From Chloroflexota bacterium (lineage in GTDB: Bacteria > Chloroflexota > UBA6077 > FW602-bin22): a DNA stretch of 60,304 nucleotides. Positions within the stretch are counted from its first letter, which is position 1; every line of letters starts with the position of its first letter. The notes beneath the pieces were generated by a model that did not search any database, had not been told where the DNA came from, and was given only the letters and a program-made list of their open reading frames with translations. Below, piece after piece: positions 1 through 7,893 of this stretch. The stretch is from contig VGOZ01000007.1 in NCBI GenBank assembly GCA_016875715.1, positions 1 to 60,304 on the forward strand. Reading direction: 5' to 3'. The translations under genes and the position numbers were made by a program.

Positions 1-7
1 GCAGTAC

Positions 8-1735
8 GTGCTCTACGGCCTCTTGCTGCTGTTCCAGCTCTTCTTCGCGATCATCTTCATGATCGTCCAGTTCGTCGCCCTGTTCTGGTTCCTGGGGCGC
101 CCGCGAATGTACTGGATCATGCCGGGGGAGACGGGCGTCGGATTCAAGGACTACAAGGGCAACCCCGAGGTCCTCGACGTGGCGCGCAGAGTGGTGACGC
201 TGCTGCGTGGTGTGAAAGAGTTCCGCGAGATGGGTGGCGAGGTCACCCGCGGCGTGCTCCTGATCGGCCCCCCGGGTACCGGGAAGTCCTATCTCGCGCA
301 GTGCATCTCCACCGAGGCTGGCGTTCCCTTCGGCTATCTGTCCGCACCGTCCATCCAGGGCATGTTCTGGGGTATGGACGTGCTGCGGGTCTGGGGCCTG
401 TACAACAAGGCCCGCAAGCTGGCGCGGAAGTACGGCGCCTGCATCCTGTTCCTGGACGAGATCGATGCCATCGGGAAGTCACGCAGTGGCATGGGCGGCG
501 GCATGGGAATGGGTTCGATGGGAGGCTTCTTCGGCGGGGGCGGCGGCGCGCTCAACGAACTGCTCAACCAGATGGATCCGCTCCCGCGAGACGACAGTTT
601 CAAGGCGAAACTCCTGCGCAAGCTCGGGCTCAAGACCAGCAAGGCGGTGATCCCGGCCGTCCTGACCATGGGCGCGACCAACATCGCCGAAGTTCTCGAT
701 CCCGCGCTGCTGCGCCCGGGCCGGTTCGACCGGAAGATCGTCGTCGACTACCCGGATTTCGATGGCCGCAAGGAGATCATCGAGTACTACCTCAGCAAGG
801 TCACTCACGAGGGGATGGATCTCGATCGCTTCTCCAACGACACGATCGGCTACTCCCCCGTGGCGATCAAGCACATCATCAACGAGGCCGTCGTCAACGC
901 CCACTTCAATGGCCGCGACAAGGTACGCTATCTCGACATCACCCGTGCGCGCGAAGTCCACGAGTGGGGCCTGCGCCAACCAATCAAGAGCCAGACCGTC
1001 GAAGAACGGCGCATGCTGGCGTACCACGAAGTCGGTCACGCGATCGCGCAGTACTACCTCGGCGCACTGAACGACGAGCCTTTCGCGAAGGTGACGATCA
1101 TCCGCCACGGTCAGGCCTTGGGTCTGAGCTCCGGTCGGCCGACGCACGAGCGGCTCGTGCACGACCGACAGTATTTTCTCAACGACATTCAGATCTCGCT
1201 GGCGAGCCGTGCCGCCGAGGAACTCTTCTGCGATTCGGCCACCAATGGCGTCACGTCCGACTTCCGAAGTGCCACCTATCTCGCTGGGCTGTACCTCGGC
1301 GTCTGGGGGATGAATGGCACGTTCTACTCCGGCCTGGCGTTCGGCCAGGTGGTGCCCGATCCGCCGATCAAGCGCGAGATCGACAAGCTCCTCCGCGAAC
1401 AATATCGGGCAGTCAAAGATCTACTCTTGGAGCACTGGGACGAGTGCGTCGCGGTCGCGGAAACGCTGCTGGAGCGCCTCGAACTCGATGCCGAAGAAGT
1501 CGACACCATCATCAGCGAGGTGCGACGGCGATCGCGCGAGGGCGTCCGCATTTTCCGGGTGCCGGCCCTCGATGCGCCGCCCAGAGCGTTGGACTTTGGC
1601 GTCCTTCCGCCTCCGCCAGACGACATTCCCCGTATCCCACCGAAGCCGAAGCCGCAACGCAAGGTGGCCGCCTCAACGCCACGTCCCGAGGGCTTGCCCA
1701 CGGATTCCAGCGCGGGAGCCGCCGCCGGCGGCTGA
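8..1735 (+). CDS. FtsH-like membrane AAA+ zinc metalloprotease, 5'-truncated by window edge
   Basis: A membrane-anchored ATP-dependent protease of the FtsH/M41 type. A hydrophobic N-terminal helix (about residues 4-30) leads into an AAA+ module with Walker A GPPGTGKS (87-94), Walker B CILFLDEIDA (145-154) and the arginine-finger segment LRPGRFDRK. A peptidase domain follows with the zinc motif HEVGH (340-344) and a probable third ligand, Asp418. Odd points are a Gly/Met-rich insertion after Walker B (about 158-181), a further insertion before the GATN sensor, and a pore segment reading MFWGMDV instead of the usual MFVGVGA. The C-terminus is Pro-rich. The frame is open to base 2, so the GTG at 8 is only the first possible start and the gene probably begins outside the window. 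Family call is secure; substrates are unknown. Confidence 0.85.
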   Translation: MLYGLLLLFQLFFAIIFMIVQFVALFWFLGRPRMYWIMPGETGVGFKDYKGNPEVLDVARRVVTLLRGVKEFREMGGEVTRGVLLIGPPGTGKSYLAQCISTEAGVPFGYLSAPSIQGMFWGMDVLRVWGLYNKARKLARKYGACILFLDEIDAIGKSRSGMGGGMGMGSMGGFFGGGGGALNELLNQMDPLPRDDSFKAKLLRKLGLKTSKAVIPAVLTMGATNIAEVLDPALLRPGRFDRKIVVDYPDFDGRKEIIEYYLSKVTHEGMDLDRFSNDTIGYSPVAIKHIINEAVVNAHFNGRDKVRYLDITRAREVHEWGLRQPIKSQTVEERRMLAYHEVGHAIAQYYLGALNDEPFAKVTIIRHGQALGLSSGRPTHERLVHDRQYFLNDIQISLASRAAEELFCDSATNGVTSDFRSATYLAGLYLGVWGMNGTFYSGLAFGQVVPDPPIKREIDKLLREQYRAVKDLLLEHWDECVAVAETLLERLELDAEEVDTIISEVRRRSREGVRIFRVPALDAPPRALDFGVLPPPPDDIPRIPPKPKPQRKVAASTPRPEGLPTDSSAGAAAGG

Positions 1736-1765
1736 TTTCCGGAGAGCCACAACCAGATTTCACGG

Positions 1766-1803
1766 ATCGGCTCCGAACCATCGAAGGATGTGCCGGAGCC
1801 GAT
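1766..1803. terminator. Perfect 10-bp inverted repeat with inner hairpin, possible terminator
   Basis: ATCGGCTCCG (1766-1775) is perfectly complementary to CGGAGCCGAT (1794-1803). The 18-nt loop contains a smaller CATC-GAAG-GATG hairpin. It lies between the FtsH-like gene and tRNA-Ala. There is no U-tract, so intrinsic termination is unproven. The right arm ends only 3 nt before the tRNA -10 box. Confidence 0.45.
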
Positions 1804-1806
1804 TGC

Positions 1807-1812
1807 TATACT
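1807..1812 (+). promoter_or_regulatory. -10 box of tRNA-Ala
   Basis: TATACT lies 12 nt before the mature tRNA 5' end. No convincing -35 is visible. Confidence 0.45.
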
Positions 1813-1824
1813 GGCGTGTCCCCG

Positions 1825-1896
1825 GGGGGCGTAGCTCAGTGGGAGAGCACTGCGTTCGCATCGCAGGGGTCAGGGGTTCGAATCCCCTCGCCTCCA
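1825..1896 (+). tRNA. tRNA-Ala (anticodon CGC)
   Basis: The cloverleaf folds fully. The acceptor GGGGGCG pairs with CGCCTCC (one G-T), followed by a D arm GCTC/GAGC, an anticodon stem CTGCG/CGCAG around TTCGCAT, and a T arm AGGGG/CCCCT around TTCGAAT. The loop gives anticodon CGC, reading GCG (Ala). The discriminator is A1896. CCA is not encoded; the next bases are CCG. Confidence 0.95.
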
Positions 1897-1940
1897 CCGA
1901 CCCGCAATGGGTTCGATCGCGCGCCTCGATCGCCTGCGCG

Positions 1941-2579
1941 CTATCGAAGCATCCGCAGGACCACGAACCCGCCAATCAAGAGCACCATAAAGGCGAGCGA
2001 TAGGATGTCAAAGTACTTCTCGATGGCACGCGATATGTGCGTGCCGAACAATCTGAGTAGCGCCGCGACCATGAAGAACCGGCCGCCACGTCCGATGATC
2101 GATCCGGCCACGAATTCGAACACCGAGACCTGAAAGACTCCACCCGCTATGGTGAAGACCTTGTACGGGATCGGTGTAAACGCGGCAGTGAGTACCGCCA
2201 GAAAGGCGTTCGCACCGTAGCTCGACTGGACCACGTCGAAGAACGCCTCAAGGTGGTAGAAGGCCACGATCTGTCGGCCGACCGTGTCGTACAGCGCGAC
2301 TCCGATGAAGTAGCCGAACAGCCCGCCGGCGACCGAGCCAACCATGCAGAGCGAGGCGAACATCCACCATCGCCATCGATTGACGACCGTCATCGCGATG
2401 AGAAGTACATCCGGCGGAACGGGGAAGAACGAACTCTCGGCGAAAGCGAGGACGAACAGCGAAGGCGTCGCGTACCGTGTGTGAGCCCAGTGGGCAGTCC
2501 AGTCATAGAGCCGCCGCAACTGCCGGCTCGGAAACAGAACGATCGCGGCGAGCGGGGACGAGGAGGGTGTCGTCTTCAC
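1941..2579 (-). CDS. DedA/YqaA-family (SNARE-associated) membrane protein
   Basis: An integral membrane protein of about 212 residues resembling the YqaA branch of the DedA/VTT family, which is linked to membrane homeostasis and lipid or ion transport. It shows several hydrophobic helices, the family-like proline segment FFPVPPDVLL near residue 52, the glycine-rich VGSVAGGLFGYFIG region near 82-95, and AAFTPIPYKVFTIAGG (about 132-147), matching the re-entrant TPIPYK-type motif. It starts at GTG 2579, four bases after the VOC gene stop, so the two are probably one transcript. The substrate is not known. Confidence 0.8.
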   Translation of the reverse strand: MKTTPSSSPLAAIVLFPSRQLRRLYDWTAHWAHTRYATPSLFVLAFAESSFFPVPPDVLLIAMTVVNRWRWWMFASLCMVGSVAGGLFGYFIGVALYDTVGRQIVAFYHLEAFFDVVQSSYGANAFLAVLTAAFTPIPYKVFTIAGGVFQVSVFEFVAGSIIGRGGRFFMVAALLRLFGTHISRAIEKYFDILSLAFMVLLIGGFVVLRMLR

Positions 2580-2583
2580 GGGT

Positions 2584-2979
2584 TCACACGGCGCCTGGCC
2601 GCTCGGTCAGATGGAAGCGGAGGCCCTCGCTGGTTGCGGGATCCATGTAGATGAGGCGAGCGCCCTCCGCGTTGCGGCGCGGCTCGGGCGAGAGACGCCG
2701 CATACCCTTTCGTTCCAGTTCGGCCAGGCTGGCGTCGAGGTCGGAAACGACGTAGCCGATGTGATCGAGTACGAGCAGGGGGCCCGCCCGAAGCGGGGCG
2801 ACATCCGCTGGTTCGATCAACTCGATCTCGGTGCCGCCGATCCGGAGGAAGACGAGGTGTGCTCCGTCGGGGTTCCGCGTCTCCAGTTTGAGTTCAGCTC
2901 CGAATGCGGATCGATAGAAAGCGATCGCGGCATGCCGATCGCGCGTCTGATAGCCGATGTGATAGACGTCCTCGAACAC
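2584..2979 (-). CDS. VOC-family (glyoxalase-fold) protein, methylmalonyl-CoA epimerase-like
   Basis: A 131-residue protein with two beta-alpha-beta-beta-beta modules of the vicinal oxygen chelate fold. It has VYHIGYQT at the start, IGGTEIELIEP in the middle, LDHIGYVV opening the second half and SEGLRFHLTE at the end. These supply the usual His/Glu metal ligands, and the layout resembles methylmalonyl-CoA epimerase. The start is set at GTG 2979, which has GGGGAG five bases upstream; the longer open frame would run into the divergent oxidoreductase gene. It is the first gene of a likely two-gene unit with the DedA-like gene. No mutase genes lie nearby, so the exact substrate is uncertain. Confidence 0.75.
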   Translation of the reverse strand: MFEDVYHIGYQTRDRHAAIAFYRSAFGAELKLETRNPDGAHLVFLRIGGTEIELIEPADVAPLRAGPLLVLDHIGYVVSDLDASLAELERKGMRRLSPEPRRNAEGARLIYMDPATSEGLRFHLTERPGAV

Positions 2980-3047
2980 CTGTCTCCCCGTGGGCGGCGT
3001 GATAGTCGGCCAAGGGTAATGAACGAGACTTGCTCGCGGCCCGTTCC

Positions 3048-3053
3048 TAAAAT
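3048..3053 (+). promoter_or_regulatory. -10 box giving a leaderless oxidoreductase mRNA
   Basis: TAAAAT ends 8 nt before GTG 3062. Transcription about 7 nt after the box would begin essentially at the start codon. Confidence 0.5.
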
Positions 3054-3061
3054 GCGCCCGC

Positions 3062-4051
3062 GTGCGTATCGCGCTCATCGGCAGTGGTTCCATCGCCGCC
3101 GCCCACGCGCGGGCCATCCGGCGGATCGCCGAGAGCGACGTGGTGCTCGCTCCTCGAGTCGTGGTCGTGGTGGGACGACAGCAGGCCGGTGCAGAGCAAT
3201 TTGCACGCGACCATGGGATCGACCGGGCGACGGCCGAGTTCGAGCGCGCATGCGAATCCGCGGAAATCGACGCCGCGATCGTCTGCTCGCCCAGCAGTGT
3301 CCACGCAGCGCAGAGCCGACGCGCGCTTCTCGCCGGCAAGCACGTCCTCTGTGAGATACCGGTCGCCCTGTCCCTGGCCGAAGCCGATGCGCTGGCGGCG
3401 CTCGCGGCCGCGCGTGGGCTGACGCTGATGGTTTGCCACACGCAGCGCTACTACCCAGCGCTGGTCGAGGCGCGTCGTCTCATCGCGGATGGGGAGATCC
3501 ATCCGCACGCCCTGATCGCCCGATACGGTTTCCTGCGCCGCGAGAACGTGAACTGGTTGGGGCGCCGCCGCACGTGGACCGATGACCTCATCTGGCATCA
3601 CGGTGGCCACGCCGTCGACACCGCGCTCTGGCTCCTGGGGCAGTCCGTCGAGACCGTGCGGGCGTTGATCGCCCAGCGCGACGAACCCCTGGGCATTCCA
3701 CTCGATTACGGCATCCTCCTGCGGACGGTGCGGGACCAGGTTGTCACCATCGCGATGTCGTACAACACGCACATCGCCGTGCACGACTACCTCGTGGTTG
3801 GCGAGGAACGATCGATCCAGTATGTCGATGGCGACCTGCGCGATGCGTCCGGCATCCTCGTGCCGCGCGCTCGATCGGGTTCGGTCTCCGACCCGATTGT
3901 GGAGCAGGACCGCGACTTCCTCCATGCGGCGCGCGGTGAGCGGGCGTGCCCGCTGGGCGTTGGAGACATCCGGCCGTCGTTGGAGGCTCTCCAGATTCTC
4001 CAGGGTGAATTCGACCGCCGGGGCGCAGTCCGCCACCCGCGCTATCCCTGA
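3062..4051 (+). CDS. Gfo/Idh/MocA-family NAD(P)-dependent oxidoreductase
   Basis: A 329-residue sugar- or cyclitol-type dehydrogenase. The N-terminal Rossmann fold starts with IALIGSGSIAAAHA. The C-terminal half has the beta-sheet domain with WHHGGHAVDTALWLL, corresponding to the family's His/Asp catalytic helix. The usual EKP signature reads CEIPVALS (about residue 98), so the lysine that normally contacts cofactor and substrate is Ile here. Either the activity is altered or another residue takes the role. GTG 3062 is the only sensible start and has no Shine-Dalgarno, in line with leaderless expression. The 3' end overlaps the convergent NadD-like gene by 10 bp. Substrate unknown. Confidence 0.85.
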   Translation: MRIALIGSGSIAAAHARAIRRIAESDVVLAPRVVVVVGRQQAGAEQFARDHGIDRATAEFERACESAEIDAAIVCSPSSVHAAQSRRALLAGKHVLCEIPVALSLAEADALAALAAARGLTLMVCHTQRYYPALVEARRLIADGEIHPHALIARYGFLRRENVNWLGRRRTWTDDLIWHHGGHAVDTALWLLGQSVETVRALIAQRDEPLGIPLDYGILLRTVRDQVVTIAMSYNTHIAVHDYLVVGEERSIQYVDGDLRDASGILVPRARSGSVSDPIVEQDRDFLHAARGERACPLGVGDIRPSLEALQILQGEFDRRGAVRHPRYP

Positions 4052-4719
4052 GCGAAGATCGGGTTGGTGCGCAAGTAGTCGCGCACGATTGCCGGAGTGT
4101 CTTCCGCCGCGCCTCGGCGGACGCGGGTGGAGGACATGGCGCGCAGGCCTGGCTCGAGATCGAGCGGCCCGACGAACTCCCGGTAGCGCACGTTCGCCGG
4201 CTGCGCCATCAGGTCATCGATGTCGGCGAAGGATGTGTCGGCGCGCGGAGCGACAAGGATCCGTGCGAGACCGAACAGGTCCCTCAATGCCGCATCGCGA
4301 TCGTCGTAGTAGCGCGGGTCGAGGATCTGCACGATCTTGTCGAATCCCACCAGAAACGTGAGGCTCGCCGAGGTTACCTCAGTTACTGCCCGAGCGATAT
4401 CGACGTAGAGGCCTCGATTCAGAAGGAGCACTCCATCGTCGGAATCTGCGGCGAGCCGCAGGAGAAGATCGAGACGATCGAGTAGCGGGATGCCCGTCAC
4501 CACCTCTTTGTCCACCGTCCGCGCGGACAGGACGTACGCGACCGCGTCGAGTCCGGCCGCCCTGCCGGAGCGGGCCAGCCCCACATGCGCTAGGGTGGGC
4601 GGGTTGAAGGATCCCGGCAGCAGGCACAGGCGAGCGAATGGCCGGCTGGGCCGACGGATCCACTCTGCCCGTGGCGGCAGCGCGGGATCGGCACCCTCCA
4701 GTGCCGCGGTCAGATCCAC
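4042..4719 (-). CDS. Nicotinate/nicotinamide-nucleotide adenylyltransferase-like protein
   Basis: A nucleotidyltransferase of the HIGH superfamily. The signature LCLLPGSFNPPTLAHVGL (T/HxGH-type) binds ATP phosphates, and AMSSTRVRRGA near the C-terminus matches the ISSTxIR motif. It resembles NadD-type enzymes that adenylate NaMN or NMN. A separate NAD kinase lies at 54 kb. Several GTG codons compete as start. GTG 4719 is chosen because TAACGT (4732-4727) ends 7 nt upstream, giving leaderless geometry; GTG 4728 is the alternative. The longer frame to 4851 would overlap the divergent membrane-fusion gene. Substrate specificity cannot be read from sequence. Confidence 0.7.
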   Translation of the reverse strand: MDLTAALEGADPALPPRAEWIRRPSRPFARLCLLPGSFNPPTLAHVGLARSGRAAGLDAVAYVLSARTVDKEVVTGIPLLDRLDLLLRLAADSDDGVLLLNRGLYVDIARAVTEVTSASLTFLVGFDKIVQILDPRYYDDRDAALRDLFGLARILVAPRADTSFADIDDLMAQPANVRYREFVGPLDLEPGLRAMSSTRVRRGAAEDTPAIVRDYLRTNPIFAQG

Positions 4720-4760
4720 CACGCACACGTTAGCTGAGTGCCGGCCGGCGACATCCTCTC

Positions 4761-4766
4761 TAGAAT
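4761..4766 (+). promoter_or_regulatory. -10 box of the membrane-fusion protein gene
   Basis: TAGAAT ends 8 nt before GTG 4775 and only 2 nt before ATG 4769. This favours GTG 4775 as a leaderless start. Confidence 0.5.
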
Positions 4767-4774
4767 CGATGATC

Positions 4775-6391
4775 GTGAGCCGGCGCGCTTTTCTCTCCTT
4801 CGCCTTGATGGTCGCGCTCGCCACGGTGGGGTGTGGGGCGGTCGTCGGCACCTCGGAGCCGGCTACGCCGACGCCAGTTCCTCAGGCCGACGACGCCGGG
4901 AAGCAGACCTACGTCGTCGAGCGCGGCAGCATCTTTGACACGATCAAGGGACTCGGCCGCATCGCCGCTCAGACGGAGACACCGCTGTACTTCAAGGAGG
5001 CAGGGCGTATCGGCTCGGTCAACGTGGCGATCCTTGATAGTGTGAAGAAAGGTGATCTACTCGCCCAGATGGACGCGGGGGATCTCGGCCCCCGAATCGA
5101 GCGCGCGCGCATCGAGATCGACATCGCGCAGATCGAGCATGCCCGGACCGTGGCGAACTCGGCGTCGGCGAGGTCGGATCTGACCGCGGCGAGTGCCTCG
5201 CTCGTCGGGGCCCAGAACGCTCTCACCCGAGCGCGCGTCGAACTGGCGCGCCTCGAGGAAGGACCGACGGCGGAGCAGCTTGATGCGGCGCTCGCCTCGC
5301 GCGCCGGTGCTCTTTCCACCTATCACCGCGCCTCGGCCCATCTCGCGAACCTACGCGAGAACGCGCCGCGTGAGGCGACCATCTCCGCCGAGTCAGGCGC
5401 CGCGCGCGCGCTGGCCGCACTCGCGCGGGCACAGGCAGACTACGATGCGGTGGCATGGCGCCCGGGCGTGGGCGCATCTGCGGTCGCGCTCGCGCTCGCA
5501 CAGGCGACGACCGACAACGACGCGGCGCAGGCCGCGCTCCGCATCTCCCGTCGTACCTCTGCCGAGGATCTGACCCTGGCCGAACGATCCGCCGAGGCCG
5601 CGCTCCAAGCCTACCGCGCCGCGGAAGCGCGACTCGAACAGGTCCGTGCCGGGGCCCGGAACGAGGATGTGGCGGTCGCACGGCTAGGCGTTGCGCGGGC
5701 CGAGGCCGCGCTTGCCGATCAGCAGGCGGCGTATGAGGCAGCCGCGGCGAACGCCCGGGTCGATACGGCGAGTTTCGACGTGCAGATGGCGGCGAAACGT
5801 CTCGAGGCGGCGCGCGTGCGCCTGCGCGGCCTTGAGGAGGAACTCGAGGCCAAACGTATTCGTGCGCCGTACGACGGGGTAATCACGTTCATCACAGGCA
5901 AGCAGGGCGAGCAGTTCCAGGCCTTCAACCCGATCGCGATCATCTCCAATCCCACGATCCTCGAGGTCTCCGTGGAGTTCGACGGCACGACGCTCGCGCG
6001 CGTGAGCACCGGGCAGCAAGCCATTGTGATGACCGACGCGTTCGGGACCACCGAAATCCGCGGCAAGGTGGTTCGACTGCCGACCACCGGTTCCGCCCCG
6101 GTCGGGCCGCAGTCGACGACGAACCCACGGGCGATACGCGTCAGTTTTGAGCCGCCGGGCGCGGGGGCGCAGGTCGGCCAACTCGCGCAGGTGACGGTCG
6201 TAACACAGCAGAAGGACGATGTCATCCTCGTTCCGAACTCCGCAGTTCGGCGATTCGGTTCGCGCCGTTACGTGCAGACGCTCGTGGACGGTCGGCGGCG
6301 CGACGTCGATATACAGACAGGGCTCGTGACCGAGACCGTGACCGAAGTGACGAAGGGCCTGAGCGCGGGACGGATCGTCATCGTCCCCTGA
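4775..6391 (+). CDS. HlyD/MacA-type efflux membrane-fusion (periplasmic adaptor) protein
   Basis: An adaptor of about 538 residues of the kind that links an inner-membrane exporter to the cell exterior. It begins with a twin-arginine-like signal (SRRAFLSFALMVALATVGC) and a possible lipobox Cys, then a Thr/Pro linker. A biotinyl-lipoyl-like segment surrounds TPLYFKEAGRIGSV. A long Ala/Glu/Arg coiled-coil hairpin occupies most of the middle. The second lipoyl half is IRAPYDGVITFITGKQGEQF, followed by beta-barrel and membrane-proximal domains ending IVIVP. No partner ABC or RND permease is adjacent, which is unusual. The start is GTG 4775 by the leaderless rule; ATG 4769 is possible. It overlaps the convergent mutY by 14 bp. 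Confidence 0.8.
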   Translation: MSRRAFLSFALMVALATVGCGAVVGTSEPATPTPVPQADDAGKQTYVVERGSIFDTIKGLGRIAAQTETPLYFKEAGRIGSVNVAILDSVKKGDLLAQMDAGDLGPRIERARIEIDIAQIEHARTVANSASARSDLTAASASLVGAQNALTRARVELARLEEGPTAEQLDAALASRAGALSTYHRASAHLANLRENAPREATISAESGAARALAALARAQADYDAVAWRPGVGASAVALALAQATTDNDAAQAALRISRRTSAEDLTLAERSAEAALQAYRAAEARLEQVRAGARNEDVAVARLGVARAEAALADQQAAYEAAAANARVDTASFDVQMAAKRLEAARVRLRGLEEELEAKRIRAPYDGVITFITGKQGEQFQAFNPIAIISNPTILEVSVEFDGTTLARVSTGQQAIVMTDAFGTTEIRGKVVRLPTTGSAPVGPQSTTNPRAIRVSFEPPGAGAQVGQLAQVTVVTQQKDDVILVPNSAVRRFGSRRYVQTLVDGRRRDVDIQTGLVTETVTEVTKGLSAGRIVIVP

Positions 6392-7322
6392 ACCCGAGTT
6401 GGGCCTTCCGCTCTGGCGATCGCGCGGCTGGCAGCACGAGGAGATCCGTGTCTGGTCCGACTCGGTCCTCGACCAGGCCGTCGCGCACCAGCGAGAGGAG
6501 TGCCGCCTCGACCGACGCCGAGTCGACCACCAGGGCGTCCTTGACTCGCTCGATCGCGGCTGCCCGACTGAGTGGTTCTGGAAAGTGATCCCGCAGGAGG
6601 TCGACGATCCGGCCGCGAACCTGTCGAGAGGAGCCCGCGAAACGTCCCTGGCGTCGGCCGGCACTTCTGTCGTCCCGGTGGATCTTCTCACTCGCTGCCC
6701 AGCGACACTCCGGGTGGATCGGGCAGAGGAGGCAGCGAGGAGCCCGCACGCCGCAGATGGTCGCGCCGATGTCCATCAGTGCCTGGTTCCACTCTTTCGC
6801 CTGCCCAGGCGGAAGGATCGCCTGCGCCGCCGCGGCGACTTCGCGGTCGCGGACTCCCTCCCGGCCGAAGAGCCACCGTCCCAGGACGCGGCGAAGATTG
6901 ACGTCGATCGTCGCGACATCGTGGCCCAGAACGAAGGCGCGGATCGCACTGACGGTATAGGTTCCTACACCCGGCAGGCGACGCAGGGCGTCTGGTTCCT
7001 GCGGAAGCGTTCCCCCGCGATCCATCACCTCCAGGGCGAGTTCGCGCAGGCGCAGCGCGCGCCGGTTGTAGCCGAGACCGCGCCAGGCATCGATCGCCGC
7101 ACCGGGCGCTGCCTTGGCCAGGGCCGACCAGGTAGGAAATCGATCCAGGAAGGGCCGCCACTTCTCCGTGACGCGTCGCACCGTAGTCTGCTGCAGCATG
7201 AACTCGGCCACAACGATGGCGTACGGGTCGCGGGTGCGGCGCCAGGGGAGGTCGCGCGCTTCCCGGTCGTACCACGCCAGGAGGGCCACCTTCGCATCCA
7301 CAGGCGAACGATAGCGGCGCAT
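6378..7322 (-). CDS. mutY: A/G-specific adenine glycosylase (MutY) with winged-helix-like C-terminus
   Basis: A base-excision repair glycosylase removing adenine mispaired with 8-oxoguanine. The HhH-GPD domain has the catalytic glutamate in AEFMLQQTTV, the helix-hairpin-helix LPGVGTYTVSAI, and Asp in TIDVNLRRVLGRW. The [4Fe-4S] loop is Cys-x6-Cys-x2-Cys-x5-Cys (starting CGVRAPRC). In place of the Nudix-like C-terminal domain, the last 80 residues look like a winged helix (RGRIVDLLRDHF onward), a form seen in actinobacterial and Thermus-type enzymes. ATG 7322 is the upstream start. GTG 7301, 6 nt after TATCGT, is an alternative leaderless start. It overlaps the fusion-protein gene by 14 bp. 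Confidence 0.85.
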   Translation of the reverse strand: MRRYRSPVDAKVALLAWYDREARDLPWRRTRDPYAIVVAEFMLQQTTVRRVTEKWRPFLDRFPTWSALAKAAPGAAIDAWRGLGYNRRALRLRELALEVMDRGGTLPQEPDALRRLPGVGTYTVSAIRAFVLGHDVATIDVNLRRVLGRWLFGREGVRDREVAAAAQAILPPGQAKEWNQALMDIGATICGVRAPRCLLCPIHPECRWAASEKIHRDDRSAGRRQGRFAGSSRQVRGRIVDLLRDHFPEPLSRAAAIERVKDALVVDSASVEAALLSLVRDGLVEDRVGPDTDLLVLPAARSPERKAQLGFRGR

Positions 7323-7403
7323 CCAGGTGCCCCGGGCACCCGACTACACTCGCTGACGGCGATCCTCCACGGATCCCACGATCGTTAGCGGGAGTTGCCG
7401 CAA

Positions 7404-7856
7404 TTGGAACGAACCCTCATCATCGTCAAGCCCGATGGGGTCCAGCGCGGCCTCGTCGGCGAGGTTCTGCGCCGCTTCGAGACTCGCGGACTGCGCGTCG
7501 CCGCCCTGCGTCTCATCCGCATCGACCGTGATCTGGCGGCGCGTCACTACGCGGTTCACCAGGGAAAGCCGTTCTACCATGGCCTCGTCGCGTACATCAC
7601 CTCTGGACCGGTTGCTGTCGCCGCGATTGAGGGGCCGGACGCGATCCAGGTCGTTCGGCGCATGGTCGGGGCGACGCGCTCCAACGAGGCGGCTCCGGGG
7701 ACCATCCGTGGTGACTATGCGCTGACGGTCGGACGCAACATCATTCACGCGAGCGATGCGCCGGAGACGGCCGCGTTCGAAGTCGATCTCTATTTCGCAC
7801 CGTCCGATCTCCACGCCTACGAGCGAGCGACCGATCCGTGGGTGTTTCCGAACTGA
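7404..7856 (+). CDS. ndk: Nucleoside diphosphate kinase
   Basis: A 150-residue enzyme moving the gamma-phosphate of ATP to nucleoside diphosphates through a phosphohistidine. It opens with ERTLIIVKPDGVQRGLVG, has the conserved GPVAVAAIEGPDAI region, and carries the catalytic histidine in GRNIIHASD. Full family length. TTG 7404 is chosen because GGGAG lies 9 nt upstream and the protein then starts exactly like other Ndk proteins; the TTG at 7395 would sit directly on the ribosome site. The gene is divergent from mutY and ends 37 bp from the convergent phosphoglycerate mutase gene. Confidence 0.95.
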   Translation: MERTLIIVKPDGVQRGLVGEVLRRFETRGLRVAALRLIRIDRDLAARHYAVHQGKPFYHGLVAYITSGPVAVAAIEGPDAIQVVRRMVGATRSNEAAPGTIRGDYALTVGRNIIHASDAPETAAFEVDLYFAPSDLHAYERATDPWVFPN

Positions 7857-7893
7857 GCGTCGGGATCCCTGGATCGTCGGCGCTCCAGCCGAG

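Noticed and set aside
301..2133. 610-residue open frame across the protease gene and tRNA-Ala
   Set aside because: Arg/Gln/Pro-rich shadow of the FtsH-like gene in another frame; it also runs through the tRNA.
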